64,000 nt of DNA, taken from NCBI GenBank assembly GCA_032622095.1, contig CP136061.1, positions 40,429,797 to 40,493,796 of the forward strand. The letters run 5' to 3'. Within the stretch, counting starts at the first letter, position 1. Each line of letters starts with the position of its first letter. The translations under genes and the position numbers were made by a program. The notes beneath the pieces are model-generated. The model searched no databases, was not told the origin of the DNA, and was given only the letters and a program-made list of their open reading frames with translations. The DNA is from Siphonodentalium dalli. Taxonomy: Eukaryota > Mollusca > Scaphopoda > Gadilida > Siphonodentaliidae. Below are positions 22,498 through 33,871 of this stretch, in pieces.

Positions 22498-22895
22498 AGC
22501 TCCATGGTCCAGTGGTTAGCACATTGGACGTGTCTTCACTGTCAACACAGTGAGATGAGTTTGCAGCCCGCCGCTAGTCTAATGTGAGTTTCACACAGCA
22601 GTGGCTTGGCCAAATTGAGCGACATGCAATTTTTCGATTGAATGCTTTTCAAATTTTGTGCCAAGTTGTGACCCTTGAGCAAGGTCGCTCGTACAGTGTC
22701 TGCTTCTCACCACCCATGCATTGAAAAGGGTGCCTGATTATGAGCAGTGAAAGATTTTGTAAGTATGCTCCCCCTGTCCCTGGGGAGCAGTAGATGGTTA
22801 ATGAGTGTTCAGGCTCATCAGGGTAATAATTGTCCCATGCATTGAAACATGGTACCTGTAAAATGCGTGTAATAAATGGATAAATTATTATTATC
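22498..22895 (+). repeat. tRNA-derived SINE
   Basis: The head (CTCCATGGTCCAGTGGTTAG) resembles a tRNA A-box region, followed by a degenerate B-box (GAGTTTGCAGCCC). A central TGACCCTTGAGCAAGG block is of the type found in SINE core domains, and the tail is AT-rich (AATAAATGGATAAATTATTA) and ends in short ATT repeats. It is not a functional tRNA gene because no cloverleaf can be drawn. Confidence 0.65.
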
Positions 22896-23013
22896 AATTG
22901 GACAATACAATCCACTCATCGCTAATAAAATTTGGCTAAAAATGTTAACTGGGACCCGCATAGACTGGTATATAATTATCAGGAATGACTGGAAGATCAA
23001 TCGGGGTCATTGG

Positions 23014-23512
23014 GTTGTTTTGACCGGCGGAGTAATTAAACAAAGTTCGGGATTCACACACTTCGTTTAACCCTTTACCCAACAAACCTGCCAAAACCGG
23101 CCAAATAAAGCTTCAACAGCCTAAAATATCTTCGGTCTGTCTCAATAGAACCATACAAATATGGATATCATTGGAACTGGCTCCTTGACCACATTGTGAT
23201 AGTTACAGTTATGCCCTGTGCCAATGCATTCTCTTATATATGCGAGTCGACCATAGGTCGCCTCGCATATATAAGAGAATGCATTGGCCTAAAAAAAAAC
23301 TTTTTACCATTTTTTCTTACATTCTTTAACAATTTTATAATTTTTAATGTGTTAAGCCAATGCATTCTCTTATATATGCGAGGCGACCTATGGTCGACTC
23401 GCATATATAAGAGAATGCATTGGCACAGGGCCCTTCTGTTGGGTAAAGGGTTAAACAAAGTTCGGGATTCACACACTTCGTTTAATTACTCTGCTGGTCA
23501 AAACCCAATGAT
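23014..23512. repeat. inverted-repeat host sequence around the MITE
   Basis: GTCATTGGGTTGTTTTGACC...GTAATTAAAC at the left and GTTTAATTAC...GGTCAAAACCCAATGATC at the right are reverse complements. The MITE at 23071 inserted into the loop of this earlier hairpin. Stretch 23513-24540 holds no other feature that I can identify. Confidence 0.65.
23071..23450. mobile_element. TTAA-type two-hairpin MITE inside a 35-bp flanking duplication
   Basis: Same subtype as 16241-16588, in reverse orientation, with TTAA on both sides. In addition about 35 bases (TTAAACAAAGTTCGGGATTC...CACTTCGTTTAA) are present directly on each side (23036-23070, 23451-23485). Confidence 0.85.
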
Positions 23513-24544
23513 CCAGTCATTTCTTTTATATCGTTTGGATACACATGTAATGTAGACAGGCTTTATACATCTCACCATATAGTTATCTTATTACAGTGTT
23601 AACTTGGAGGAGTATGAAATATACAACTTCCTTTTGTTTTTAAAACAGAGACAAGCGCATGGTGATGTACAATCGGATTGAAATACAGACTATTAAGGAC
23701 TATGGAATCTCAATTTTCAAATGTGTCAACAGCGATTGAAAAGATTCAGCCCAGTTAGAGGGCCATGGTCACGAGTCTTATCATATTAGAGACCTTTCGC
23801 AAAAATCACTATTTCGATTATGGATAGGATATATTGTCCTAGTAAGGTGGATACCATCACAATTTACCTACGATGGCTAGTTAGTGAGACGGCATACGCC
23901 CAACTATATTCATTTACACATATATTTGATGGAAGAAGTAATGTGTGTCTCTTTCCGATCCCATGTTCTTATCCACATGTAACAGACCACACGGATAACG
24001 TTAGAGCGTCCCCAAGCAGGACCAGTGGCACATCCTTGACACATCTGCACATAATTAAACTGCGTGGGGTATATTCCGTCTAACATAAGAACCCCGTGCG
24101 TAAAGATCAAATTTTTGCCATATACTGGCAGGATATTTCCATATCCATAATTGTATTTGTGATTTTGCGATATGTCTCTAATGTTGTAAAGAGATCACTT
24201 CTAGTGAACATGCATGCTTCCTAGTTACCTAATCCAATCAGAGGTGGTCCGGTTACCTGTGTCAGATAAACTAATCTAATCAAGATAATCTCCGTGTTGT
24301 GATCTGCCTGCCATCGGGTCTGTTTGTAAGATATCCATGAGATGTTTTAGTGGGCCAATTTGTGACACATGTTCACATTGAATCTTAGGAAACATGATAT
24401 TTCAAAGTCTTAAAATTTGGATACGTTGGTAGTTTTGGGTGTCAAAAGTATCAATTATGATGTTCTCTCTGGCTTGTTTAACAGGTAGGCACACTTGGAT
24501 ACAGTTAAAAGTTGTTTATTATTTATCTATATTTTTATTTTTTT

Positions 24545-24700
24545 TAATTTGAGATTCCATATTCCGTAAACAAGCTACCGGTATTCCCTGAGTATGAAAC
24601 AAATAACTATATATATATTATTTATTTTTTTAGAAATTTGAGATTCCATATTCCGTTAAGAAGCTACCGGTATTCCCCCAAGTCTGAAACAAATAACAGG
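24545..24700. repeat. two-copy direct repeat (~85 bp)
   Basis: GAGATTCCATATTCCGT.A, AAGCTACCGGTATTCC and TGAAACAAATAAC occur twice in the same order. Confidence 0.65.
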
Positions 24701-24703
24701 GGC

Positions 24704-25147
24704 AAGCCTGGGTATATTGTGTCTGACATTTGTAGAATAAGGTCCGCAGAGGGTGTATTTAGTGACGCTATCCATACAGTGGGCTAGGATCACAAAATTC
24801 ACCTTCTGGGAACCTCATTCTGCTCAGGCCTCAATTGCTATGGGAGATCTTGGATCAGATTGAAGTTGACCAGTTGAAGTTGGTGATGTACACCCATTAG
24901 TCACCTCGATTATACATTTTATCTTCTTCAAATTAGGGGATATAGAAACTGAAGAGAAGGGAAAAAGTAACTAAAAACTGTTAATTTGAGACTATAGATA
25001 CTTTCCAGAAGATGAGGCCAAAGCAGAATGAGGTCCCCAGAGGGTGAATTTGGTGATGCCAGCCTGCTGTGCAGTATAGCATCACTGAATTCACCCTCTG
25101 GGAACCTCATTCTTCAAATGTAAGACACACTAGTTTTGCAGACTTGA
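24704..25147. mobile_element. hAT-type two-hairpin MITE, long form
   Basis: The ends are diverged (CAAGCCTGGGTATATTGTGT...ACACTAGTTTTGCAGACTTG), but both GAGGTCC.CAGAGGGTG hairpins are present. The middle holds the long-form spacer (CTATGGGAGATCTTGGATC, GTCACCTCGATTATACATTT), which the 255-bp copies lack. Confidence 0.75.
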
Positions 25148-25206
25148 TTTTATAGCAGTGGTAATGGGAAGAGTGTTGAAATGTTTTAGAGTGAGTAGCT
25201 TGTTAA

Positions 25207-25578
25207 CCCTTTACCCAACAGAACGGCCCTGTGCCAATGCATTCTCTTATATATGCGAGTCGACCATAGGTCGCCTCGCATATATAAGAGAATGCATCGG
25301 CTTAACACATTAAAAATTATAAAATTGTTAAAGAATGTAAGAAAAAATGGTAAAAAGTGTTAAAAAAAGGCCAATGCATTCTCTTATATATGCGAGGCGA
25401 CCTATGCATATATAAGAGAATGCATTGGCACAGGGCATAACTGTAACCATCACAATGTGGTCAATGAACCGGTTCCAATGATATCCATATGTGTATGGTT
25501 TTATTGAGACAGACCCAAGATAATTTAGGCTGTTGCAGCTTTATTTGGCCATTTTTGGCCGGTTTGTTGGGTAAAGGG
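25207..25578. mobile_element. TTAA-type two-hairpin MITE
   Basis: Full element in the same orientation as 16241-16588, flanked by TTAA. The second hairpin has lost part of its centre (GACCTATGCATATATAAG). Confidence 0.85.
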
Positions 25579-25602
25579 TTAAATAGTGTATTTGAATCAG
25601 AC

Positions 25603-25700
25603 TGGGTGATGTGATTCTATAAATCATTAGGATTATGTACATTAATCTGACTTGGTGATGTGATTCTATAAATCATTAGGATTATGTACATTAATCTGTC
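25603..25700. repeat. 49-bp tandem duplication
   Basis: GGTGATGTGATTCTATAAAT...CATTAGGATTATGTACATTA is repeated twice, directly next to the MITE end. Confidence 0.8.
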
Positions 25701-25984
25701 TGTCTTATGTTGCTTGTATGAAAACTGTTTTTGAATAAATCAAATTCTATATATGTTACAAAAGCATTATTATTATGACCCCCCCCCCCCTTTTTTGGTC
25801 CAAATACCACCAATTTCACAAGGATATTAATTTTTTGTCAATTTTATCACAAAACGGCCATAAAAACTGACAAATACCATTAAAATAGGGATTTTTGCCA
25901 CAATGAATTTGTGGTTATTTTCCCGAGTTTGCGGAGAAAATGCCCTTTTTTGCGGAAAAGTGCCCTTTTTGTAGGCTCTGCCCC

Positions 25985-26880
25985 CCCCTGCCCTTGGATG
26001 CTTCTGGCGCCCCTGTCCAAGATGGCTGCCAGCAGCCATGTATTATGTCCGAATGACCCCAAAATGACTCGCTCCCATCTACATGTCAATATTAACATCC
26101 ACGACTAATTTCATGATGATCCTACCAAAGGTACGACCTGTAGCCCGTGCCAAAGGATTTAGTCATGCAAGGAGTAAAATCCAAGATGGCTGCTGGTGGC
26201 CATGTTTTTTGGCCGAATGACCCCAAAATGACTCGTTCCCATTTACATGTCAATGCAAACATCCATGACAAATTTCACGATGATCCGACCAACGATACGA
26301 CCTGTAACCTGTGTCAAAGGATTTAGCCATTACAAAGTATTAAAGATGGCTGCTGGCAGCCATGTTTTATGGCCGAATGACCCCAAAATTTCTCATTCCC
26401 ATCTACCTACCTGTCAATGCCAAAGCCCGTGACAAATTTATTCATGCAATATTAACTTCCAGGACAAATTTCATGATGATAGGACGAACACTCAGGCCTG
26501 TAGCCCATGCTAATGGATTGCATTTTGAAATCCATTATGGCTGCTGGCAGCCATGTTTTTTCGCCAAATGACCCCAAAATGACTCGTTCCCATTTACATG
26601 TCCAAGCCCATGACAAATTCCATAATGATCCGACCAAAGGTACGACCTGTAGCCCATACCAAAAGATTGATTCATGTAAAATCCAAGATGGCTGCATGTT
26701 TTATGGCCGATTGATCCCATCTACAAGTCATTGTTAACATCCACGACAAATTTAATTATGATCTGACCAAAGGTACGACCTGTAGCCCATATCAAAGGAT
26801 TTAGTCATGCAAAGAGTAAAATCCAAGATGGTTGCCAGTGGCCATGTTTTATGGCCGATCGACCCCAAAATTACTTGTTC
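25985..26880 (+). repeat. ~160-bp tandem array of the pearl-like family, ends missing
   Basis: Units contain CAAGATGGCTGC, GCAGCCATGTTTT, GACTCGTTCCCATCTACATG and GACAAATTTCATGATGAT, then ACGACCTGTAGCCC and GGATTTAGTCATGCAAAG. About five diverged units are present. The family's outer ends are absent, and the array stops against the MITE at 26886. Confidence 0.75.
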
Positions 26881-26885
26881 CCATC

Positions 26886-27037
26886 TTTAGTTGGAAATAT
26901 GGCTTGTTGCCATTCATCGGAAAGCTCTCCCCGAGAGCTTTCCGATGAATGGCAACAAGCCATATTTCCGACTAAATCCTGAAAAGTTACCCATAATTCT
27001 GCTGTAGTTAAAGAGTCGATTACTTAGGGCATTACTG
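26886..27037. mobile_element. truncated TA palindromic MITE
   Basis: The inner hairpin and the right end (GGGCATTACTG then TA) are present; the left outer arm is missing. Stretch 27038-27696 holds nothing that I can identify. Confidence 0.8.
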
Positions 27038-27700
27038 TACCATGAATGGTAATACGCAGACAATGGATCGTGCCATTTGGACGACATGCACCCATCTGAC
27101 CACTGCTTAAGGCATCCAAGATAACAAATAATAAAACATGTCAAATTTTAGAATTTATTCATTTTACATAACATGAACAGTATAATACACAAAACATATT
27201 ACGTGAACTGTCCAATACAAGAATAACCAGAACAATTTATTAATAACCTTCGTCAACATGACAATGTTTAGTAATGGTTAGTGCTGCACACAGTCATTTA
27301 GAGTAACTATTTGTGTTCCTAACACGTGTCAAATAGGATATCTGTTCATCATTTTAGAGATCTCAATTAAAGGTACACAATCCGATTCGATGGTCCACAT
27401 ATCAGATTCCAACAACATTTCTTGAAATACTGCTTCAGTTATCAGAATCGATTAATTGCCAAAAAATAATGCTAACCACCGTCAACTATAGTATAACAAT
27501 GCCGAATATATATCAACATTTTGTTCAACGCAATTTGTATCGAAAGTATGTCGGTTGGCTCATCAAATATTTGCCGGGCTGCCAAATATTCCAGGTGGTG
27601 AATAATAACAGATTTGAAAAAATTGAGATTTGATGGGTTCCTCGACGCTAATCAAATATTTTTTACCTCCGAAGCAAAACAAATAATTTAGTACCATTAA

Positions 27701-28090
27701 CCCTTTACCCAACAAACCGGCCAAAACCGGCCAAATAAAGCTTCAACAGCCTAAAATATCTTCGGTCTGTCTCAATAGAACCATACAAATATGGATATCA
27801 TTGGATCCGGCTCCTTGACCACATTGTGATAGTTAGTTATGCCCTGTGCCAATGCATTCTCTTATATATGCGAGTCGACCATAGGTCGCCTCGCATATAT
27901 AAGAGAATGCATTGGCCTAAAAAAAATCTTTTTTTAACACTTTTTACCATTTTTTCTTACATTCTTTAACAATTTTATAATTTTTAATGTGTTAAGCCAA
28001 TGCATTCTCTTATATATGCGAGGCGACCTATGGTCGACTCGCATATATAAGAGAATGCATTGGCACAGGGCCCTTCTGTTGGGTAAAGGG
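27701..28090. mobile_element. TTAA-type two-hairpin MITE
   Basis: Same orientation as 23071-23450 and nearly identical to it. Flanked by TTAA (27697-27700, 28091-28094). Confidence 0.85.
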
Positions 28091-28147
28091 TTAATTCGGG
28101 TTATGCATCTTTATGTGATTTACTAAAGTTTATTGCGAAAATAATAA

Positions 28148-28330
28148 GCCTCGCATATATAAGAGAATGCAGTGGCTTACAAGGTCAAGGTTAATATTTT
28201 TATGCTTATGTATTCTCTTATATATGCGAGGCTCCCTATGGCAGACTCGAAGATAAAAGAGAATGTATCGGAACAGTGTATTCGCAAAATTTCAGGAAGC
28301 TTCAGTCATGGAGGGGTTAAAGTAATGAAA
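28148..28330. mobile_element. fragment of the hairpin MITE, TTTCAGGAAGC subtype
   Basis: Half hairpins (GCCTCGCATATATAAGAGAA, TATTCTCTTATATATGCGAG) are followed by TTCGCAAAATTTCAGGAAGC and AGGGGTTAA, the right-end sequence of the 29901-30164 subtype. The left end is missing. Stretch 28331-29129 shows only a ~45-bp direct repeat near 28785-28868. Confidence 0.65.
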
Positions 28331-29129
28331 CCCTCCGGTAGGATGATCATTATAAAGTGGAGAATATTCTTGCTCAAAGTAGTTATTTTTACAAATTGAC
28401 AAACACAAACTGTCATTATTATATATTATATTATATACTAATTAAATGCAGTCACTCTCGGTGGTGAAATCATTTGCGTTAGTTTATCGCCGATAGTTAC
28501 ATCCCGAATTGAGAAATAAATATATACAATTGCGTGTAATTAGACGATTTTTTCTACAGAGTGGTATGGTCAAATTGCTTGCGAATTTCGGTGACGTTAT
28601 TAGAATGCTACATTCCTCCTGTTGGCATAGCACCTGAATACTAACTGATCAGTTTCATGCACCTGAACAAGTCCATAATATGTCTTTAAACACTGTCAAA
28701 TTGAAGAGGTGTACAAAAATAGAATCAACTCATGATTTATCTACAAATACAGCCTCGCCAGCACTCAATGAGCAGGCAATGACTAACCAATGTTACCATA
28801 CAGTCTGACACAAAACAAACTGAAAATGACTAACCATACAGTCTGACACAAAACAATCTGAGAATGACTTAACTTTGTACCGAATTATGGTGTTATATTA
28901 AGCCAGTATTTGAAAGGTCTTCTTCTACATTGGTATGGCTTGCAGTCATTATACAGACTATTATAAACCACGTTCGAGTAGATCCAAGCACTCATTATAC
29001 TGACAATTATAAGCCAGGTTCGAGTCATTAAACTGACAATTATAAACCATGATCGAGAAGATCCACCCGATATGTGATATTGACTTTTGTTATTGGTGAT
29101 TAAGAACTTTTCTTTTTTAAGATTTGATG

Positions 29130-29567
29130 TATTCCCAAGTCTGCAAATAGTGTGTCTGTCATTTGCAGAATGAGGTCCACAGAGGGTGAATTTGGTGACG
29201 CTATCCCAAAAGGCATGCTAGTGCCACCAAATTCACCCTCTGGGAACCTCATTCTGCTTGGGCCTCATTTGCTTTGGGAGACCTAGGATTTTATTTAAGT
29301 TCCCCAGTTGAAGTTGGTTCATCACCTCGATTATGCATTTTATCTTCTGCAAATTAGGTGATACAGAAACTTCCCAGAAGGGAGAACAGAACGTAACTAC
29401 AACAATGTTAATTTGAGACTATAGATACTTTCCAGAAAATGAGACCTAAGCAGAATGAGGTCCCCAGCGGATTTGACGATGCTAGCCTGCTGTGCGTGAT
29501 AGCACCATTAAATTCACCCTCTGGGGACATCATTCTGCAAATGACATACTATTTGCAGGCTTGATTC
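29130..29567. mobile_element. hAT-type two-hairpin MITE, long form
   Basis: CAAGTCTGCAAATAGTGTGT at the left and ACTATTTGCAGGCTTG at the right, with the GAGGTCC.CAGAGGGTG hairpins and the long-form spacer. The right hairpin has a small deletion. Confidence 0.75.
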
Positions 29568-29900
29568 ACAACCAGCAAAAATTTATGGAAGGTGGAAACA
29601 GAAGTGGTACCTAAATTAGTGCATGCCACTCAATTAAAGTCGAGTTCTTTCCATTCTCTCAGTTTATTTTCTGCTGGTAATTATTCATTCTACATTTTCC
29701 CCCAAACTAATCTACCCACATTTGCTCAACAATTGTTTTGAAGTTGAAAAATGCCCGATATATTACAACGAAATAGTATTCCTGAACAAACAATCATAAT
29801 AATTGTTTCAGTATATTGATTTGCAGAAAGGATATTCTGTCAGAAATTAGCGGTGACTGAACGTTTCTAGATTTATCTGATACGAGATTGGAGGCATTAA

Positions 29901-30164
29901 CCCTTTCATGATGGGAGCTGCACTGGTGCAGCATTAATAATAATATATAGCAAAGATCCTGTGCCAGTGCATTATCTTATATATATGCAAGTCACCCATA
30001 GGGAGTCTCGTATATGTAAGAGAATGCATTGGCTTACACGGTCACGGGAGATTCGCATATATAAGAGAATGCATTGGCTTACACGGTCACGGGAGACTAG
30101 CATATATAAGAGAATGCATTGGCACAGGGTTTTCGCAAAATTTCAGGAAGCTCCAGTGGAAGGG
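29901..30164. mobile_element. TTAA-type MITE, CCCTTTCATGATGGGAGC subtype
   Basis: Flanked by TTAA (29897-29900, 30165-30168). It contains a GCTGCACTGGTGCAGC palindrome and three partial copies of the GCATTCTCTTATATA hairpin module, two of them tandem (GGCTTACACGGTCACGGGAG). The outer ends differ from the CCCTTTACCC subtype, yet the hairpin arms match. Confidence 0.75.
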
Positions 30165-30267
30165 TTAATTAAACTACCATTTTTTGGAAAATGTCTAAAC
30201 TTGAACATGGTTTATTTTGATTGGGAGATAGGTCATAACTATGTCATAACTATGTCATTTACATTTA

Positions 30268-31880
30268 TAGGCCTAAAAAAAAAAAAAATAAAAAAAATAG
30301 TGATGTTTCCGGTAACCCGCCCAGACCTCTAATTTTATTATCCCTGTAAAAAATAAAGCGCAAAAACACCCCAAAAATCCCATTAATTTTATAGATCTCT
30401 GATTGTAATAAAACTTCTGATAAGTCGTCGATCTGCAATGTTTACACTGGAAGTCTGTGTTTTAAGAGGACAGTGCCCTTGTTTGTTATTCGTGTCGCCA
30501 TCATTTATTATTAAAAATACTAACCAATAAAGATTAATTATCCCTCCCAAAACCTACAGTAATGTGTTCGTTGTGTCCTGTTATATCATTTGTGCTTCCA
30601 GGGGCATATATTCAGAATGGTCTTATGGAGGTTTCAAACAAATAATATTAAAAAGTCCTGCCCGCCTGCCTCTGCTTTTTTTCCTTATTAGCTCAACTTA
30701 CTTTGTAAGTTTGAGCTATTGCCATGGGTTGGCGTCCGTCGTCCGTCAACAATTTCCTTTGGCGCGGGCTACAGGTCGTAGCTTTGGCCGGATCTTCATA
30801 AAATTTGTCATGGATGTTAACAATGACATGTAGATGGGAACGAGTCATTTTGGGGTCATTTGGTCAAAAAACATGGCCGCTGGCGGCCATCTTGGATTTC
30901 AAAATTCAATCCATTGGCGCGGGCTACAGGGCGTACTGTTCGTCTGATCATCATGAAATTTGTCATGGACGTTAACAATGACATGTAGATGGGAACGAGT
31001 GATGTTGGGGTTGTTCAGCCGAAAAACATGGCCGCCAGCAGCCATCTTGGATTTTACTCTTTGCATGACTAAATCCTTTGGCGCGGGCTACAGGTCGTAG
31101 CTTTGGTTGGAACTTTATGAAATTTGTCATGGATGTTAACAATGACATGTAGATGGGAACGAGTCATTTTGGGGTCGTTCGGCCAAAAAACATGGCCGCC
31201 AGCAGCCACCTTGGATTTTACTCTTTGCATGACTAAATTCTTTGGCGAGGGCTACAGGTCGTAGCTTTGGTCGGATCTTCATAAAATTTGTCATGGATGT
31301 TAACAATGACATGTAGACGGGAACGAGTCATTTTGGGGTCATTTGGTCAAAAAACATGGCCACTGGCGGCCATCTTGGATTTCATAATTCAATCCATTGG
31401 CACGGGCTACAGGCGTACTGTTCGTCTGATCATCATGAAATTTGTCATGGACGTTACCAATGACATGTAGATGGGAACGAGTCATTTTGGGGTCGTTCGG
31501 CCAAAAACATGGCCACTAGCAGCCATCTTGAATTTTACTCTTTGCATGACTAAATCCTTTGGCGCGGGCTACAGGTCGTAGCTTTGGTCGGATCTTCATC
31601 AAATTTGTCATGGATGTTAACAATGGCATGTAGACGGGAACGAGTCATTTTGGGGTCATTTGGTAAAAAAACATGGCTGCCAGCAGCCATCTTGGATTTT
31701 ACTCTTTGCATGACTAAATTCTTTGCACAGCTACGGTAGGTTAGACATTTCAATTAGCACCTTTCCTATTCCTCCATTTACTGTCAAACATTAAATTATT
31801 CCCCTACCTAAGTTGAGCTACAGTGTCATTGACACTTTCATGTTACCAGAAACATCATTATTTTTTTTACGCCTTTCAAG
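30268..31880. mobile_element. GGCC-ended element split by a pearl-like insertion
   Basis: GGCCTAAAAAAAAAAAAAAT and TGATGTTTCCGGTAAC at the left are matched at the right, beyond the insertion, by GTTACCAGAAACATCATTAT and TTTTTTACGCC. The inner CCCGCC motif is shared with 3288-3762. The pearl-like element (30688-31841) lies inside. Confidence 0.55.
30688..31841 (-). mobile_element. pearl-like (Helitron-like, non-autonomous) element, six-unit core
   Basis: Reading on the minus strand it starts ATGAAAGTGTCAATGACACT, which contains a perfect terminal hairpin, and continues GTAGCTCAACTTAGGTAGGG. A core of about six ~160-bp units follows, then a microsatellite remnant (GACGGACGACGG) and TTACAAAGTAAGTTGAGCTA. 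Pearl elements of bivalves have this plan: inverted ends, a tandem core and an ACGG-type microsatellite. Confidence 0.7.
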
Positions 31881-32465
31881 CGGAACCTCTCCATTAACTA
31901 TTTCTTTACTAAATGGATTCTCCCTCTCATTATAAAAGTATAAATTGGAATGGTCTATTATTCATTTGGAGAGATGTTACGAATATATGAGCAGACGACA
32001 GCCGGAAAATTGATAATACAACTGCAGAAGAATTCTTATTCATTGGTGGAAAATGTTTAGATAATAAGTTCAACAAATGACCTAATGTTATTATCTGAAC
32101 ATTTCCTAAAGGAACTACTCATCAATGAGTATTTAGTATAGAGAGGTTTAACTATGAGAAGACTCAGTCATTCAAAATTGTTGCCAGAAGTATTCAGTGA
32201 CTGCTCAGAGCTTGACAGATATATCGGGGAAAATTTTGCAGTTGAAAAATTTTTTTGACTCAACTTATTGATAATTTATGCCTTATAACAATAAGTTTCC
32301 TTCAAACAGCGTTTCACATGATTGCACATGTAAATTCTCTCACAATAACATACACAATTTCTCACAATAACAAAAACAGATTTCCACAGTCAAGGACGTT
32401 ATTCCACAGTCAAGGACGTTATTCACATAATCTCATGTGACTTCTCACAAAATCCATTTATGGGC

Positions 32466-32905
32466 GTGCTCAGAGCCGCACCAAGCATCTACACAACCAG
32501 TCTAATTAAAACTAGACCACGTGCTCAGAGCCGCACCAAGCATCTACACAACCAGTCCAATTAAAACTAGACCACGTGCTCAGAGCCGCACCAAGCATCT
32601 ACACAACCAGTCCAATTAAAACTAGACCGCGTGCTCAGAGCCGCACCAAGCATCTACATAACCAGTCTGATTAAAACTAGACCGCGTGCTCAGAGCCGCA
32701 CCAAGCATCTACACAACCAGTCTGATTAAAACTAGACCGCGTGCTCAGAGCCGCACCAAGCATCTACACAGCCAGTCTAATTAAAACTAGACTACGTGCT
32801 CAGAGCCGCACCAAGCATCTACACAACCAGTCTGATTAAAACTAAACCGCGTGCTCCGAGCCGCACCAAGCATCTACACAACCAGTCTAATTATAACTAG
32901 ACCAT
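32466..32905. repeat. 55-bp minisatellite, 8 copies
   Basis: Units begin GTGCTCAGAGCCGCACCAAG and continue CATCTACACAACCAGTCTAA and TTAAAACTAGACC. The last unit reads CCGAGCC and TTATAACTAG. A lone diverged unit lies around 33480-33560. It is downstream of the SENP gene. Stretch 31881-32465 holds no feature. Confidence 0.9.
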
Positions 32906-33694
32906 ATTTTCATTTCAATAACTTACGGTCTGGAGACTCCAATGGAATAAATTATTTCTAAGAGGCCAGAATCGCGCCAATGAAACTACTTGCGCGTCAA
33001 AGAATGTGTTGCTCAATCAATCAATAGCTTCCTCAAAACCTATAATTATTCAAAATTTGTCACTTATTCACAAGCCCCGACCAATGTTGCTAAAAATAAG
33101 TATTACGGAAAGCAGAAGTGATGGAGAAAGTGAGGCCATACGAATGCAACATGGCTGATCTTGGCAAAATCAAAGTTCTCGACATGTCAATTAAGAATGT
33201 ATTGCATAATTAGGCATTGATTCACTGAAACCAGAAAATGAGAATATTCTACGAAGCTTATTTATCCACAGAAGACGTTTTAGTTATTCTTCCTATGGGT
33301 TACGGCCATTGTTATTAACACATGTGGGCATTGTCGCACATCAATCAAAACAGTAAACAGTGTCTTATTTCGAAACATGAATATTTAATGAGCTGTCACT
33401 TTCACAAGCTGCAGATTCCCCGTTCCATCTCTGAAATCAATTTAAGCACCGGAGTCTCTAGACTGAGAGTTGACTGTAATGAAACCTTGGTCTAGTTATA
33501 ATTAGACTGCTACACAACAGATTTGTGTACGGCATGCAGAACCACACCAATCATCTACACAACAGATTGTGTTTGCACCCTGTTTATCCTTGGTCATCTT
33601 CGGAGCGGGCATCATTCTGGAATTTACTCCCATCATAACCTAATAAGGTACACATCGACATACGAAGTGAGGACTAGTCTATAGCATCTCTGTG

Positions 33695-33871
33695 TCACCT
33701 GTCGATTTTCTTAGCTACAGGTGTTCGAGAATTTAATTGTTCCATCAGGTCCTTCTGTGTTTCAGCTATCTCTAATATGAGCTGCGTTATCTCGCTACGT
33801 TTACGGATTGCTGTTTCTAGGCTGAACCAATTCGGTATCCTCATTGGAATTGAATAATCCATTATCGTCTC
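33695..33871 (-). CDS. SENP exon 8 (last), stop codon
   Basis: The acceptor TTTCTTTACAG|GAGACG opens in phase 0. It encodes 58 residues ([10 protein letters not shown]...NWF...[12 protein letters not shown]...) and stops at TGA (33697-33695). The ..IP..WF....R..I..LI pattern is the usual C-terminal end of SENP6/7 domains. A partial duplicate lies at 34423-34525. Confidence 0.93.
   Translation of the reverse strand, partial: ETIMDYSIPMRIPNWFSLETAIRKRSEITQLILEIAETQKDLMEQLNSRTPVAKKIDR

Noticed and set aside
22498-22570. tRNA gene
   Set aside because: The A-box is good, but the B-box is degenerate and no cloverleaf forms; the downstream core and AT tail mark a SINE.
23196-23555. 119-codon frame, and other frames containing SQCILLYMRG or IYKRMHW
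   Set aside because: These are translations of the MITE hairpin and occur wherever the element lies.
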